From positions 206,513 to 270,512 of the forward strand of contig CAIIXF020000457.1 in NCBI GenBank assembly GCA_903813345.2: DNA of 64,000 bases, written 5' to 3'. The DNA comes from Owenia fusiformis. Lineage: Eukaryota > Annelida > Polychaeta > Sabellida > Oweniidae. A program made the position numbers and the translations under genes. Of the stretch, positions 12,231-25,500 are shown piece by piece. The notes beneath the pieces were generated by a model. That model searched no databases. It was given only the letters and a program-made list of their open reading frames with translations, and was not told where the DNA came from. Position 1 is the first letter of the stretch; each line of letters opens with the position of its first letter.

Positions 12231-15200
12231 ACTACTTTTTAACCTTCTTATCCATTTCAGGTACTTTCGTTATACATGTATATGCCTTGAAGCATATATA
12301 GTGCTAAAAATATGCCTTGTTTTGGTAAATAAATCGACCTCAGACTGTGCATTGGATTCTTATTGTTACATTCTTCGTCCAGACATCATCTGGTTCATTC
12401 CAATAGAAGGAACAGTGTTGATGTCTGACTCCTGCATTCAGATTTGTATTATTTCCCTGTGTAGCAATGTTATGATCAAAATATGTACTCAAATGTGTGA
12501 TTAAGACATGTTAAGGATAGCTAAAATATTTCCAGTGAAATGGGAAAAATGAAATCATGTAAATCTTATTTGTAAATGTACCAATGCAATTACCATCTGC
12601 CAATAGGTAATGTTTTCTAATAAATAAGTCCCAATTTGAAAAAGTAGTGATTGTAAAGATGGCAGTACCATAAGGAAGCATTGGTATATTTCCCCAACTC
12701 GCAAAAGTTTTTATTGGCAATGTTGTACAGTGGCTATTGATGATAAAAAATCTTTAAATTAAGAAAACTCAATGACTAGATTCAATCAAATCCATTCTCC
12801 AATTAATGTGGTTATTCATGTCTGGTTAATAAAAAAGATGGATTTGACAAAAAAAATTGCTGTATTAAACCATCAAAGGTAGATATGTTATAATATGTTC
12901 AATCATAATATATAATTCAAATGTGTAAAGTGAAACTAAGGATGACATCATACTATGAAAGCTAGTAAAGTGCTATGATTTACTGGATTCATCTATTCAA
13001 AATGAGAAAATAGCAGTGAAATCAAGATAAGATATATTGGCTGAAATGATGCCTTTTACAGTCATGTGTGTGATGGATAAATTGCTTATGACATCTGCCT
13101 GGATAAAAAGAGAAGGCGACAGAGAGACAGGGAGAATGATGCAGAATGCAAGAGACTGCTTTTTAAAACATTTTTTCTGAAATACCAGGCCTCTAAGACA
13201 TTTTCCATGTCAAACCAATGTATGCCATAGCATAGGAATTTTGTGATATTAATCTTTTGAAAATGAGTTTTCATGTCAAACCAATGAATGCCATAGCATA
13301 GGAGCAATGATTTGACATGTAGCTTTGGGAAATATAAATTTTGTGATATTGACCTTGTGAAAAATGAGGGTATTAGTCCAGTAATTTGGTTCACCAACAC
13401 AACAATCAAACAAACAAAAAACATTTTTAATTATAATCACTACATCTTATTTTTTACCCCATATATGCACTAACAAAATTATATATATAACATTGGAATG
13501 ATATATTATGATATTTCTGAATATCTATATAACAAGTTTCAGAAATACATCTATACATAAAATTATGTAAAATAGTTTTTCTCTTGAAATAATTTCATTT
13601 CAATCATTTATTCAGGGGCCAGTTTCTAGAAATATTATAGCAATTCCTATGAATTTCAACTGTCATTACATGTACATGATTTCTCTCTATGTTTTTATAT
13701 ACATTGTATATATGTTATATGATGTAACACTAATATTTCACACACAGATGTGAATGATGACAATTGGATTCCCATAGTTAAATTCACAATATTTTTCAAG
13801 AAACTGGCCCCAGTCTAGCACACAACCTCAATAAATCATCAATTCAAATGAATCGCTCAGGCAATAGAGTTTCTGTATAGCTTTGAAATCTTGCTATTTG
13901 TAGTTTTTCGTTAGATTTTGAGAGATTTGCATATTTAACCTCTCATGACTTACTTTTCCTTCTTTTGAACCTTGGCAAGCAAGATTCATTGAGCACATTG
14001 CCTGCTTTAATTCCATTTGTTATAAACCCAAGTCCTTATTTCTATTAACTAAAAAAATCATCTATGATATACTAATTTTATTTAAAATAATAAATTTCAA
14101 AGCAATTTTTTCCTACATTTAGAAAATATCTTATTAACTTTTTTACATACACAAAAACTTCACTTTCCTTTTTACAAACCACTTACAGACTTTTTCTAAA
14201 TAACAAAAGCTAATAGTTGAATCTTTTAGCAAGTAAAACTAATTTCTATTTAAATGGTATAAAATTCTAAATTAAGCTATTATGGCTGTTTTTATGAATA
14301 TATTGTTAATTTCTTTTTGAACAGGCTTCTCAAACTAAGTTAAAATCTTTTAAGTAAAATTATCACATTCTTCATTGAGCAAGACTTTGAGCTTGCCATT
14401 ATAGACTGACTTTATGCATCCGATAAAAAGGAATACTGATGCTTAATTAATTCATAACAAAAGGCACTAATTCAACTAGGATTGCTTTGGAAGCAAGGCT
14501 TGTTCTCAAAGAGCAATACTACTTGAATCAATACTCTGAATCCAATGGCACATTGTACTTCAGGGAGACATATCATACATGTAGTAGTGAAATGTCAACT
14601 CAATGCCTTTCTTGCAAAATATTTGTAAAATCTAAAAATTATTTTATACTAAAATACTTGTTATTTATAACTATACTCAAAAATAATACAGATATAACCA
14701 AATAACAATATTCAGTAAATCATACTAAAAATTTTCAAAAAAGAATTCCATATCCAGAAATAATGATACAAAGTAATCCTCAAAGACCATTTTGTATTGG
14801 AACTTTCATCTGTGGAAAAATAATTTCACATCATAAGTTTAATTTGTAATATTCAGTTTTTATATATCTACAAGTACTGGCCATTTTCACTGCATAAGCA
14901 TCTACTGAATATATCATAATATCCATAAGACAACATAGTGGTCACGTTTTAATATGTATAAAGCATGAAATTGTATGGAAGGCCCAAGCAGAAATTTGAA
15001 TTCATAGTCAGCCATTTTGATGCATGGGGATGCGTTACAACAGGATTATCACTTGACTAAGTGACATCAGGTGACATCTCCCCAGGATTTTTTCTCAGGT
15101 GGGTGCAAAATTCTCATTTTCACAATTCAGACCAAAGGTTAAAATAAGCCAATTTTTAAGAATTTTTCTCATTTTCAAGTGGGTGCAAATGGATTTTCAG

Positions 15201-18200
15201 GTGGGTGCAAGCCTATTTTCAGAATCTCAGGTGGGTGCTACACCCACCTGCTTTAATTCTGGGAAGATCACTGGACATGTTTAGGCAATTTATTTCAACA
15301 AAAGATCCCCTTGAGCATCCAAGCCTCCTCTCCTATCTAACGAACCATATGTGTTTTTTAAGCGCAGTCGCAAAATTTTATCTATTTCAACAATTCTGAC
15401 CAAAGTTGGATCAAATTGTACACTTTTAGGATTTTTGTCATTTTCAAGTTAGGAGTTTGTAGTCTAGCTAGCCCTTATGACACCCCCCCCCCCCCACCCT
15501 ATTACACACACCTCCTTAGGCGGTCTTAAATCATGACTAGGGAGATCGCTGATTATCAAAACGTGACCACACAGATTACTAAACATGGATGGCAATATGT
15601 TAATAATAATAATAACAAAGAGAACAAACCATTGCCCTTCCCATAATACACTTCATAAAATAACAACAATTTTTAAGGTTTGCACTGTTCTAGGATATTT
15701 GCACAATTCTTCATCATTTGTATTGTTAAAAATGCTTCTAATAGCATAAGAAGTTTCTAAACAAGACCCTCAAAAGGTTAAAATAAACTGTCCTGGTCAA
15801 ACCCATATGAAACTTAACTTTTTGTCATTTTAGAGTAAAATGTAAAAGTCAAATATAAAATTAAGTTTCCATCTTTACTGCAAATAAGGAATAGCTCAGC
15901 CAATAATTCCCCAAATTGTACAAATTTTCCCAACCTATTTGCTTTAGTACATTTCTATGAATCTACAGGTACCTTAAACTTTAAATATACAGTTAAAGCA
16001 GTGAACCATAAACATGTGAAGAAGATAAAATTAAGTCATATTGCAAACACTTATATTGGCATTTTACAAATTTGTAAATTGCAAAAGCAGTCAATAAACA
16101 ATTCTAGGCAAGCAAAAGCAAAATAATACACAATTAATTTGATCAAGAAAACCCCTTGGTATATAAAACATGTCTACTTTTTTCCTGTTATGTCTATTTC
16201 AACCAGGAGACCCAAAAGCTATGAGTACAAACTACCCTCTTAATAATAATAGGACAAATTCAGTTTTGATGTTGTTGTAGTAACATGACATTTCCTTATA
16301 TGGCAAAGGTGAATCTTGATCAAAATTGAAGCATTGCACCTATATGTGGGTTATGACACCTCTAAAAGCACCATGAAATATAACGTATTGCAAACTACTG
16401 TACAACTAGGACATGTATTCATTTTCCTAAGTATTGGCTGTTATCACATAGCGTTAACCATATTTGGCAGTATTTCTTTAAATTGCTTTAATTCTCTGCT
16501 TTTAGCAACTACTGGGCACACTATAAAAATAACCCTCAAGGGTGAATCTGTGTTTCGCAGTACTTAAGCATTAGACAGCCACTTAAGCTCTTGTACACAT
16601 ATAATAACAATAATGGCCACTGCAAACAACAGTAAAACCTGTCTAAATTTTAGAAGTGAACACCTGTGAGTGAGCTGTAGTGAAAACCTCATAAAACAGA
16701 AGTGCATACTTAACTTTCTAAAACTGAACACCCAAAACAGAGAACACTTCATTTTCAAATGTTCACATTAGACAGTGTTTTACTGTATCTCTATATTACC
16801 TGAATGGAATGGCATCTGCAAACAAGCACCCAATATATACGGTGCAGTAAAACTTGGTGAATTGAACACAATTTGCGTTCAGTTGAACAAGTCTTACTGA
16901 ACAAGCATTTCATACTTACATAATTCAAATACTTTGTCCACAAGTAGTAATTTTACATATATACAAAACAGGAATATAATACATTTTATTATAAGGAAGT
17001 ACCAGTGATATGTACAATAAAATAATGCAATTTTCAATTGCAATATCAAGTCAAAAATTTCATTGTGGAGCTTATATCAAAGTGGCTCAAACTTTTTAAT
17101 TCCTTAATAGTTAATATATAGTCATAAATGACTGCCATAAATGTCCTATTTCAAACCTTAACAATATATTTACTAGTTTTCCAGTATCATAGTTTTCAAA
17201 AGAAATTCCCAGGAGATGTACAGAAAGTAAAGGCAGTAATATAGTATCCTGTAAAACATGTTCAATTCACATATGAAATTTTCACAAATTAGGAATTTTC
17301 AAAGTATATTGAAAGTATTGTGAGAATAGCAAGCTGAAATAACATGTTTTACAGTATAATTTTAGTCTTACACCAAGTCTCTGGTCTCCCACTTTATTTT
17401 CCCAACCAGCATAGATATTGTATTCTTTGATGGGGGGGGGGGGTCAAAATACTTTATGCAAGACTTATACCACTAAAGATATAATACTACACATAAATGT
17501 GCATGAATAAGTACTAATAATATATGGCATTTTCAAAAAAAATAGTTTTCCCTTTCATACATTGGGATATCTAACCACATTCATGGATAGTTTTATGACA
17601 CAGGAGAAGTTGAGCATTTGGCTTCAATTTCGACATTAACAAATATATATCTCAAAACAGGCACATTCTAATTTTCAAATAATATATATTATTGTTCAGG
17701 AAATCCCTCTTTTTCTACAAATTAATGTAGTTATGGAAGTCATTGAAAAATATATAGAATTAATCAAACAAAATATAGAAATCTCATGAATGTAAGATGT
17801 GAAGTGCAACAGTGTAGTACTTATATTATGAAATTCCCTACTACTGTACTATGGAATTTTCACCAGTATGGAGTTTTCACCAGTATGGAATTTGTCCAGT
17901 GAACATAACTCCTGATAAGGTCTATGATAATACAAGCATGCTAAATTAAATGGAGTGACAAAACATATTGTTTTATACAATGCTTCTAGTGAAATTCTGA
18001 TGATTGGAAAACAACTGCATGCAAGAACCCGATTTATTTATGAATCACTTGGAATCACGATTCATTTTGAAACACATCACTTTTGGAAAATGTAAAATTG
18101 GAAATACAATTTATATGGAATGTCCTATAAGGAATGTCATATGGTGAAGTAATAATTACATTGTTATTTTGATATACTCTCAGTCATTTTGTCATATCTG

Positions 18201-18215
18201 CTTTTAAGCACAAGA
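12231..18215. other. Intergenic or 3'UTR of gene B, mostly unremarkable
   Basis: No supportable gene. Minor features: a ~70-bp direct duplication around 13205-13330 ('tgtcaaaccaatgnatgcca' twice), a 'caggtgggtgca' short repeat at 15095-15245, a C run near 15482-15496 and a G run near 17428-17440. The 3'UTR of gene B (minus strand) must occupy an unknown part of the right end; an AATAAA on that strand lies near 18028. Confidence 0.5.
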
Positions 18216-20321
18216 TTAATTAGTTGAAGATGAAGAATAAAGTCTTGAATTCAATGAACTTATAGTAGCATTGACAGCTGCCTCTGCCATGGACATTGCA
18301 GATGAGTTTGGCATTAAAGCAGATGTAGACATTGAACCTGGGGGTTGATGGACAGGGCTCCGGAACTGATCTGGTGGGCCATGATGTCCTTCGTGATGTA
18401 ATGCAGATTGAGACATGCGTGACATTTCTTGAGGTCCAAGTGCCATCTCTGGGGCTCCCCTCATATAATCTTGTGGCATTCCTCTCATGACATCATTCGG
18501 AGAAGAGATATCCCCATCAGGACTTTGGTGTGGCTCATTAGATCCCCGTGGATTGCCGCCTTGTTCTGGACCTCTAAGGACATCACCCCGCAGAACGTTG
18601 ATGCCCTGACTTGCATTTACATCAATATTATGGAGCTGCATATGCTTTACATAGTCTGCCTTGCGGTGGAAAGATCCATGGCAGATTTTACAGTCGAATG
18701 GGCGCAGGACAACATGCTTTGTACTATGATGATACTTCAAGTCGTCTCCACGCATGAACGACACCCCACACTCCTGACATGCATACGGCTTTTCTCCTGT
18801 GTGGATCCTGAAGTGGCGATCACGATTTCCTTTCTGTGTGAAAGACTTGCAGCAAATTTCACAAGGGAAACGATTGTGAACAACTTTAGCGTGGTTCTCG
18901 AGCAGCGGAAAATTCTCATACAGGATACCACAAATGTCGCATCGAAGTTCCCCAACTTGGAAAGTTGATGGTGCTGGAAGTTGGTTATCGGGGGTTCCCC
19001 CAGGGCCATCTGATGTTGTGGTGCTGTTTGGGGAGTTGGGGGAAAGATGTGCTGCAGTCCCTGGGGAGATCTGGGCAGGGTCATGGCGCAGACCCCCTGG
19101 GCCAGTGGAGTGTTGTCGCATCAGAGCATGTGGGTACTGGGGACTTATCAAACTTGGAGTGTCTCCCTGGGTGGGGTGTCGACTACCAGGGAAATGAGGA
19201 CTCATCTGACTGGGACTGACGCCACTGGGGTTAATGCCACTTGGAATACTTGCAGAGTATGGTGACCTGAATTCATGTGGAGACGGTGAGAATCCTTGTT
19301 GGTCACGTTCTCTAGATTCTCGCTCATGAGCATCACGTGGATCTCGTTCCATCTGGCGGATTTCCCTCTCACGGAGCTCTCTGTCCCTAATGTCACGTTC
19401 CCGATCTCTCTGTATGGCAGCAAATTTATTGAGGGTTGTGTTAGGACTAGGAAGCATCATTGGAGCCCGAACAGCATCAGCCAGGCGTGTTGGAAATGCA
19501 CCATCAAGGCTGTAATGACGACCCTTTGGCAAGCCGGGTGTCAAATCACGTGGGTGGGGGTGCATGAATCCAGGGGGTGGGTTACTTTGTTGGCCAGCGG
19601 CAAACACAACTTGCTCTAGTTGTCGCATCTCAGAGACTCCACTCATGTTGATTGGACCAGAAGCCATAAAGACATCATCAGGGTATGACCTAGAGCTCAT
19701 CAAACTGCGAACAGAGCCCTCTTTCACAGTCTCTCTGTTCTCTTTGCTTTTAGGTTGAAATGATAAATTCATTGGCTCATCTTCGTTAAGTGCAGGAAAA
19801 TCTGTAAGGCTCTTTGTGTGATTGTTCAAAGAATGGTGACTCATGACATCCTGTTCGACAGTTGGCGGCATCCCATATGATGACCTTGAAGATCTTCCAC
19901 TTGGGGTGTCTCTCTTGAATGGAGAGCTACTCACTTGGCGGATGTCGGAAAAATTGCGATTAGTAATGCCTGGTGGTGAAACAGCAATGTTGTTGCTGTG
20001 ATTGAAATTGTATTGGTCCCTGTATTTAGCCTCCTGTGGGCGTCCTAGCCATGGTGACGTCACACTTGTCACTGCAGCAACCTGAGTTTGTGGCACAGCA
20101 TTATCTGATAGCCCGTCACTAGCAGGTTCCTCCTTGATGGTAAACGACATTGGGTAGTGCTGAAAATCTTCGCTTGCTGAGCTTGTTGTGCTGACACTCT
20201 CTAGATCATTTGAGAGCTTGAAGTTTTTCTTGTTTCCCCGATGCATCAGATCAAGATGCATACGTAATTTACGTTGCTGGTTGAAACGCTTACCACATAA
20301 GTGGCACCGGCACTTCTTCAC
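18216..20321 (-). CDS. Gene B terminal exon (5 fingers, long disordered region)
   Basis: Acceptor TATCTTCAG precedes the first codon GTG at 20321, which is an internal Val and not a start. The frame stays open to the TAA at 18218-18216. The one HTGEKPY linker joins the second and third fingers of the final block, as in gene A. The plus-strand frames opposite it (for example 18429-18968) are shadows. Confidence 0.92.
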   Translation of the reverse strand: MKKCRCHLCGKRFNQQRKLRMHLDLMHRGNKKNFKLSNDLESVSTTSSASEDFQHYPMSFTIKEEPASDGLSDNAVPQTQVAAVTSVTSPWLGRPQEAKYRDQYNFNHSNNIAVSPPGITNRNFSDIRQVSSSPFKRDTPSGRSSRSSYGMPPTVEQDVMSHHSLNNHTKSLTDFPALNEDEPMNLSFQPKSKENRETVKEGSVRSLMSSRSYPDDVFMASGPINMSGVSEMRQLEQVVFAAGQQSNPPPGFMHPHPRDLTPGLPKGRHYSLDGAFPTRLADAVRAPMMLPSPNTTLNKFAAIQRDRERDIRDRELREREIRQMERDPRDAHERESRERDQQGFSPSPHEFRSPYSASIPSGINPSGVSPSQMSPHFPGSRHPTQGDTPSLISPQYPHALMRQHSTGPGGLRHDPAQISPGTAAHLSPNSPNSTTTSDGPGGTPDNQLPAPSTFQVGELRCDICGILYENFPLLENHAKVVHNRFPCEICCKSFTQKGNRDRHFRIHTGEKPYACQECGVSFMRGDDLKYHHSTKHVVLRPFDCKICHGSFHRKADYVKHMQLHNIDVNASQGINVLRGDVLRGPEQGGNPRGSNEPHQSPDGDISSPNDVMRGMPQDYMRGAPEMALGPQEMSRMSQSALHHEGHHGPPDQFRSPVHQPPGSMSTSALMPNSSAMSMAEAAVNATISSLNSRLYSSSSTN

Positions 20322-21901
20322 CTGAAGATATAGATTTAAGCTGAAGTCAGTTAACAGTTAAAAGTTAGCAAAATGAAAAACATAAACAAAACTCCATTTA
20401 TGTCCAATCAATTCAACTTTTTCAATCATTTCAATTGATTCAATGCGAACATATCTTCCATACTTGAATGTTTTAAAATGTGAAGAAATGATATCTGGCG
20501 ACTAGTTTTGCTAAAATGAGCATCACCTGTACTGTTACATATGTATGTAGTAAAATGTCAAATGCTGGCAAAAATGAACAATGCTATGTTTCAGAATTCA
20601 AAATGATCAAGAGTGACAGCTAAAGCCATTACAACAAAAAGAACTTATTAACAAGATTTCAAAATTAAACAAAAAATGACATACATGTAAGAAATATGAT
20701 TAAATCACTAGGTGATTAATATATGAAAAAGCCCCTTGCTGATCCTTCAATGTTCGATTCCCAGAATCAATTGCAAGTAGGTATATGTAAGATGGGTGCC
20801 TGGGTATGCAGGACAAGACCTACTTTAAAACATGAACAAATTTGAATGATTCTGTTTTGGTCAGATTAGTTCATATTCTTCTCATGCCTGTGACCAACTT
20901 TGTTTTGTTTATCAGGACTAGACTTTCCCTTCTAGAAGTGAATTATTCTTCCATTAAATTCCCCAATTAGAATGGGCAACATCATTGATTTTATGAAATA
21001 AAAGTGGAAAAAATAAATATACAGGGGTTGAGTTTTACTGGGGTTGAGATTTACTGGGGTTGCGTTAACTTGGGATTAAGTTTTACTAGATTGAGTTGAC
21101 TTGGGGTTGACTGACAGGGTTGAGTAGAATTAGGGTTGAGTTAAACTGGACTGAGTTGACTTGGGGTCGAGATGACCTGTCACCAAATCAATTTAATTAA
21201 TTTTACATAACATTGAATATTCATTCTATTGAAGTGAATACATTCAGGCTGAACATTTGATTTATTATTTACACAAATAAACAAACAAAAACAAACAAAC
21301 CTCTGAATGGCTCTCCATATGGTCTCTCAGCTTGGTATACAACTTAAAGGACTTCTGGCAATGGGGACAAACATGAATCTTCTCTGGAACGGGCATCTGA
21401 CCAACATGGGATTTTTCATGTGCTCTCAGCTCGCTAAGATTAGAGCAAATCTGACTGCATATACAACATTCGAATATGTTTTCCTTGGACGAGTCAGCAT
21501 GTTCCAGGAAGTGATCGCTGTACTCTTGCGCATCTTTGAAGGATTTTTCACAACCACGGCACGTGTATCCCGTCCCTGATCCTGTATGCATTGCGGTATG
21601 CTTGAGCAAATCTAATTGGCTGTCATATGTGATGTCACAATGTGAGCAATTGAAGGACTGCCTACCAGGATGAGAGGTAACATGTTGGAGATACACCGAG
21701 GTCTGAGTAAAACCCACAAAGCAGACTGTGCAAACGTGAAGCATTTTTTTGCTGTGACCTGTTTCAAAATGGCTACTGAGTAACTGAGCGGAGTTCTCAG
21801 TATGGTGGCATATGTTACACGTGAATTCTGTTCCCTCTCTCTGTTTATGGGTTTCCAAGTGCTTGCTGAGAAGCAGTTTCTTTGGAAATCTTGCCTTGCA
21901 T
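18216..21901 (-). CDS. Gene B: C2H2 zinc-finger protein, 3' two exons (5' incomplete)
   Basis: Join of complement 20321-18216 with upstream complement 21901-21302 (exon end at 21301/21302; see the exon entry). Exon 2 of this model has seven C2H2 units in tandem, the first lacking its first Cys, which must lie in an unseen upstream exon. The last exon (701 aa) has one finger at its start and a ~430-residue Pro/Ser-rich disordered region. It then has four fingers (exon residues ~461-482, 487-507, 515-536, 544-564) and a Ser-rich tail. The disordered part has an IKEE SUMO-type motif (~62-65), a PMNLS CtBP-type motif (~183-187) and an R/E/D-rich stretch (~305-340). This suggests a nuclear transcriptional regulator, possibly a repressor. 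It is convergent with gene A. No orthologue is recognised. Confidence 0.85.
20322..21300 (-). repeat. Gene B last intron with short GGGGTTGAGTT-type tandem repeat
   Basis: Between about 21024 and 21180 (+ strand) the motif 'ggggttgagtt' recurs imperfectly about ten times at 15-18 bp spacing. The rest of the intron is unremarkable. Confidence 0.65.
21301..21901 (-). CDS. Gene B upstream exon (seven tandem C2H2 units)
   Basis: The acceptor tgttgtag falls just before 21901, entering in phase 2 (one base, then TGC). No other AG lies between it and an upstream in-frame stop. The donor is a weak CAGAG|GTTTGT at 21300, leaving in phase 0, which joins in frame to GTG at 20321. Read-through past the donor gives a hydrophobic run and then a stop, so that tail is not coding. 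Fingers follow in tandem without TGEKP linkers. Confidence 0.85.
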
Positions 21902-22086
21902 CTACAACATAGCAAAAATAAGGAATGTGAGAATTAACTTGAAAGATAAGTGGACTATACAGTGTATGAATATTGACCATAGCATTAAATAACAATAAGT
22001 GTGATCTTCCAAGCAATTTGAAGCAACTTGGAATGAAAAGCTAAATATGAATATTAGAGGCCTGAAGGACCTTCAGTGAAGGTCTA

Positions 22087-23125
22087 GGGGTTAAGAAGCC
22101 TATGGGGTAAATGGTCAACAGCTAAGACCTGGGGTTTAAATGGCCAGGGGTCTAAATGGCCAAAAATTAAAGCTTTGGGGCTAAATACCCAAGAGTTATT
22201 AGCCTAGGGGCTAAAAGGCTCAAGAGTTAAGACCTGGGGCCTTAAATGACCAAGATTAAAGACCTGGGGGTAAAATGGCGAAGAATTAAAGCCAGGGGAT
22301 TAAATGGCCAAGAATTAAAGCCAGAGGATTAAATGGCCAAGAGTTTAGGCCAGGGGATTAAATGGCCAAGAGTTAAAGCCAGGGGATTAAATGGCCAAGA
22401 GTTAAGGCCAGGGGATTAAATGGCCAAGAGTTAAAGCCAGGGGATTAAATGGCCAAGAGTTAAGGCCAGGGGATTAAATGGCCAAGAGTTAAAGCCAGGG
22501 GATTAAATGGCCAAGAGTTAAGGCAAGGGGATTAAATGGCCAAGAATTAAAGCCAGGGGATTAAATGGCCAAGAATTAAAGCCAGGGGATTAAATGGCCA
22601 AGAATTAAAGCCAGGGGATTAAATGGCCAAGAGTTAAAGCCAGGGGATTAAATGGCCAAGAGTTAAGGCCAGGGGATTAAATGGCCAAGAGTTAAGGCCA
22701 GGGGATTAAATGGCCAGGAATTAAAGCCAGGGGATTAAAGCCAAGAATTAAAGCCAGGGGATTAAATGGCCAAGAATTAAAGCCAGGGGATTAAATGGCC
22801 AAGAGTTAAGGTCAGGGGATTAAATGGCCAAGAGTTAAGGCCAGGGGATTAAATGGACAAGAGTTAAGGCCAGGGGATTAAATGGCCAAGAGTTAAGGCC
22901 AGGGGATTAAATGGCCAAGAGTTAAAGCCAGGGGATTAAATGGCCAAGAGTTAAGGCCAGGGGATTAAATGGCCAAGAGTTAAAGGCTGGGGATTAAATG
23001 GCCAAGAGTTAAAGCCAGGGGATTAAATGGCAAAGTTAAGACCAGATATATAATGCCCTGAGGGTTTAGATATCCAAGAGTTAAGGCCTGGGGGCTATAT
23101 GGCCAGGAGTTGAGGCCTGGGGTTA
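22087..23125. repeat. 29-bp minisatellite, ~30+ copies
   Basis: The unit is GGCCAAGAGTTAAAGCCAGG followed by GGATTAAAT (29 bp). It is highly uniform from about 22256 to 23035, with degenerate copies on both flanks. Variants alternate between agagttaagg, agagttaaag and agaattaaag. One unit near 22730 is shortened. It lies just upstream of gene B exon 21301-21901, so probably in an intron. 29 is not a multiple of 3 and no reading frame crosses the array. Confidence 0.97.
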
Positions 23126-25000
23126 AGTATGGACTTCAATGATCCCTAAGTGAAGTCTTATCAATTTTTACTCTTTCTTTTAATGACAAAAATCTCAAAA
23201 TTGATAAAGCTCTATGAAATGCTAATCATGTAATTACCTATCAATGTATTTTAATATAAAAACTACATGTATTTGAAAAAATAATTGAGTTCTTATTATC
23301 ACATTGTACTTTCGCTAGGCTACAAAAGTACTTTACGACACTGGACATTGAACAAGCTCAATTTCAGATTCCAGATTTAATGAGGAAGAAGAGATAAATT
23401 TATATCTAACACATAAAACAATGTTAAAATAACATGATGTAAAGCATTAGGATAATTTTCTTCCAGAAGGAAAATATTTCAGATTGAGGAAATTGAAAAC
23501 AGAAAAGCAAAAATGAGCCCTTCCAACTTTAGGGTGAGGCCATTAAGAATAGAGCTTTTGCCTGCACAACTTTATAAAAGTACTAATCATTTAATTTCCG
23601 ACTGATGTATTTTTTTCATTAACACATTGTATGATAGGCATGTTGGTTCAAAGTATGAAATATTGTTACAATAAGGGGCTTTCTGAGGAGCTAGGATATT
23701 CACAACCAGGACACTTATCTCTTCTACATTAACTACCTACTTCCAAAGTAAATATCATCAAAGCTTTTAGATTGTACATATTTCACCAGTTAGGTCAATG
23801 TGACTATTTTAAGAGGAAGTACAATAATTCTTAAATTTTTGAACAGTCTTGAACACTTTTAATTCATGAAATAATTTCATATCCCGGATGGATAAAAATA
23901 GTTACGACTGACCAGAATTATAAGTAAACTCTCTCTCTCTGGCAATTTTTATTTCTAAAAGTTTCAATATCTACAGTTATTAGTGTAACAAAAATATTTT
24001 AGAGAAAATTAAAGCAATGACATCATATGCAAGTAAAACATGTCTTACGTACATCTATCTATCTACTTACGAAGAACATTATTAATTTGTAACTGTCCTA
24101 AAAGTTCAACAACAAAATAAAAAATGTATTTTGAGAACTCAGCATATATAGTTATTTAAATAGAAGTTTAACCCTCCAAGTAGCACTTTGAGTTGACAAA
24201 TTTTATGGAGATGTGCACTAGACTGACTTTAGTCCCAGCATTTTTCCAGGCCCCAACAACATGGCTGACAGGTTGTGTTTCTATTGTTTATGATGTGTGG
24301 AGTATGTTATTTAGACAGGCTATTAGAAACTGTTGTCTTCCCTTGCCTAAATTTTCTCCCCAGACTTCTATGTGGTTATGGCATTTTCATGTTTTCTCTC
24401 TCTAAAATTTGAATGAACTGTCTTATCTTTTGTGATTTCTTTACAATTAAGAGTGTTGATGAGATGCCTGTTTACTTTCTCCCCTGTAAATTTCATTCAT
24501 ATTCCTCCATTGCTGATTTTAAAACACAATGACACTATAAAATTTGCTCATGATTCAAATGACATTTCACTTGCTTGTTTTGATGGGAAAAAGCAAAGAC
24601 AATGGAAACATTTATCACAGACATGGAACAGGTTGGAACAGGGCTCAATTGATGATTAAAAAAACGTGGAAAACTCGTAATTCTTTCAATTATCAAGCAT
24701 TCCAGCATTAAGATGAGGTGACACATCTCGCATTTGTTGTTGTGGTATGTTCTGGATTTCACTGTCTGTCACTGCAGAGTTTTATTTGAACCACAAGGCT
24801 CTATTACAAATATAAATGTTAGGAAGAAAAATCATTCAAAACATGGATTTTGATTGTCATTACTAGATTTCTCACAATGAGACCAATGGACTTTTAAGTG
24901 AAAATGAGGCTTAAATGTTTTCTTTCTTAATAAAGGGCCATGCATTTTAAATTAAAATATGTTTATAAAGTGGGTATGCAGAGGGGGTATAAAGAGGGGT
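23126..25000. other. No gene recognised
   Basis: AT-rich sequence up to the first assembly gap. I looked on the minus strand for the missing 5' exon of gene B. A strong donor (TTC|GTAAGTAG near 24070) would supply a C-x-x ending, but the same frame has a stop directly upstream, so I did not accept it. Confidence 0.4.
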
Positions 25001-25500
25001 NNNNNNNNNNNNNNNNNNNNNNNNNNNNNNNNNNNNNNNNNNNNNNNNNNNNNNNNNNNNNNNNNNNNNNNNNNNNNNNNNNNNNNNNNNNNNNNNNNNN
25101 NNNNNNNNNNNNNNNNNNNNNNNNNNNNNNNNNNNNNNNNNNNNNNNNNNNNNNNNNNNNNNNNNNNNNNNNNNNNNNNNNNNNNNNNNNNNNNNNNNNN
25201 NNNNNNNNNNNNNNNNNNNNNNNNNNNNNNNNNNNNNNNNNNNNNNNNNNNNNNNNNNNNNNNNNNNNNNNNNNNNNNNNNNNNNNNNNNNNNNNNNNNN
25301 NNNNNNNNNNNNNNNNNNNNNNNNNNNNNNNNNNNNNNNNNNNNNNNNNNNNNNNNNNNNNNNNNNNNNNNNNNNNNNNNNNNNNNNNNNNNNNNNNNNN
25401 NNNNNNNNNNNNNNNNNNNNNNNNNNNNNNNNNNNNNNNNNNNNNNNNNNNNNNNNNNNNNNNNNNNNNNNNNNNNNNNNNNNNNNNNNNNNNNNNNNNN
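25001..25500. other. Assembly gap (500 N)
   Basis: Exactly 500 unknown bases, the usual placeholder size. Reading frames that cross it are meaningless. Confidence 0.99.

Noticed and set aside
18429-18968. 179-codon plus-strand frame opposite gene B's last exon
   Set aside because: It is antisense to a well-supported zinc-finger exon, has no motif and no splice context.
24070-24096. Minus-strand donor TTC|GTAAGTAG that would supply the missing Cys for gene B's first finger
   Set aside because: The required frame has TAA directly upstream, so it cannot be coding.
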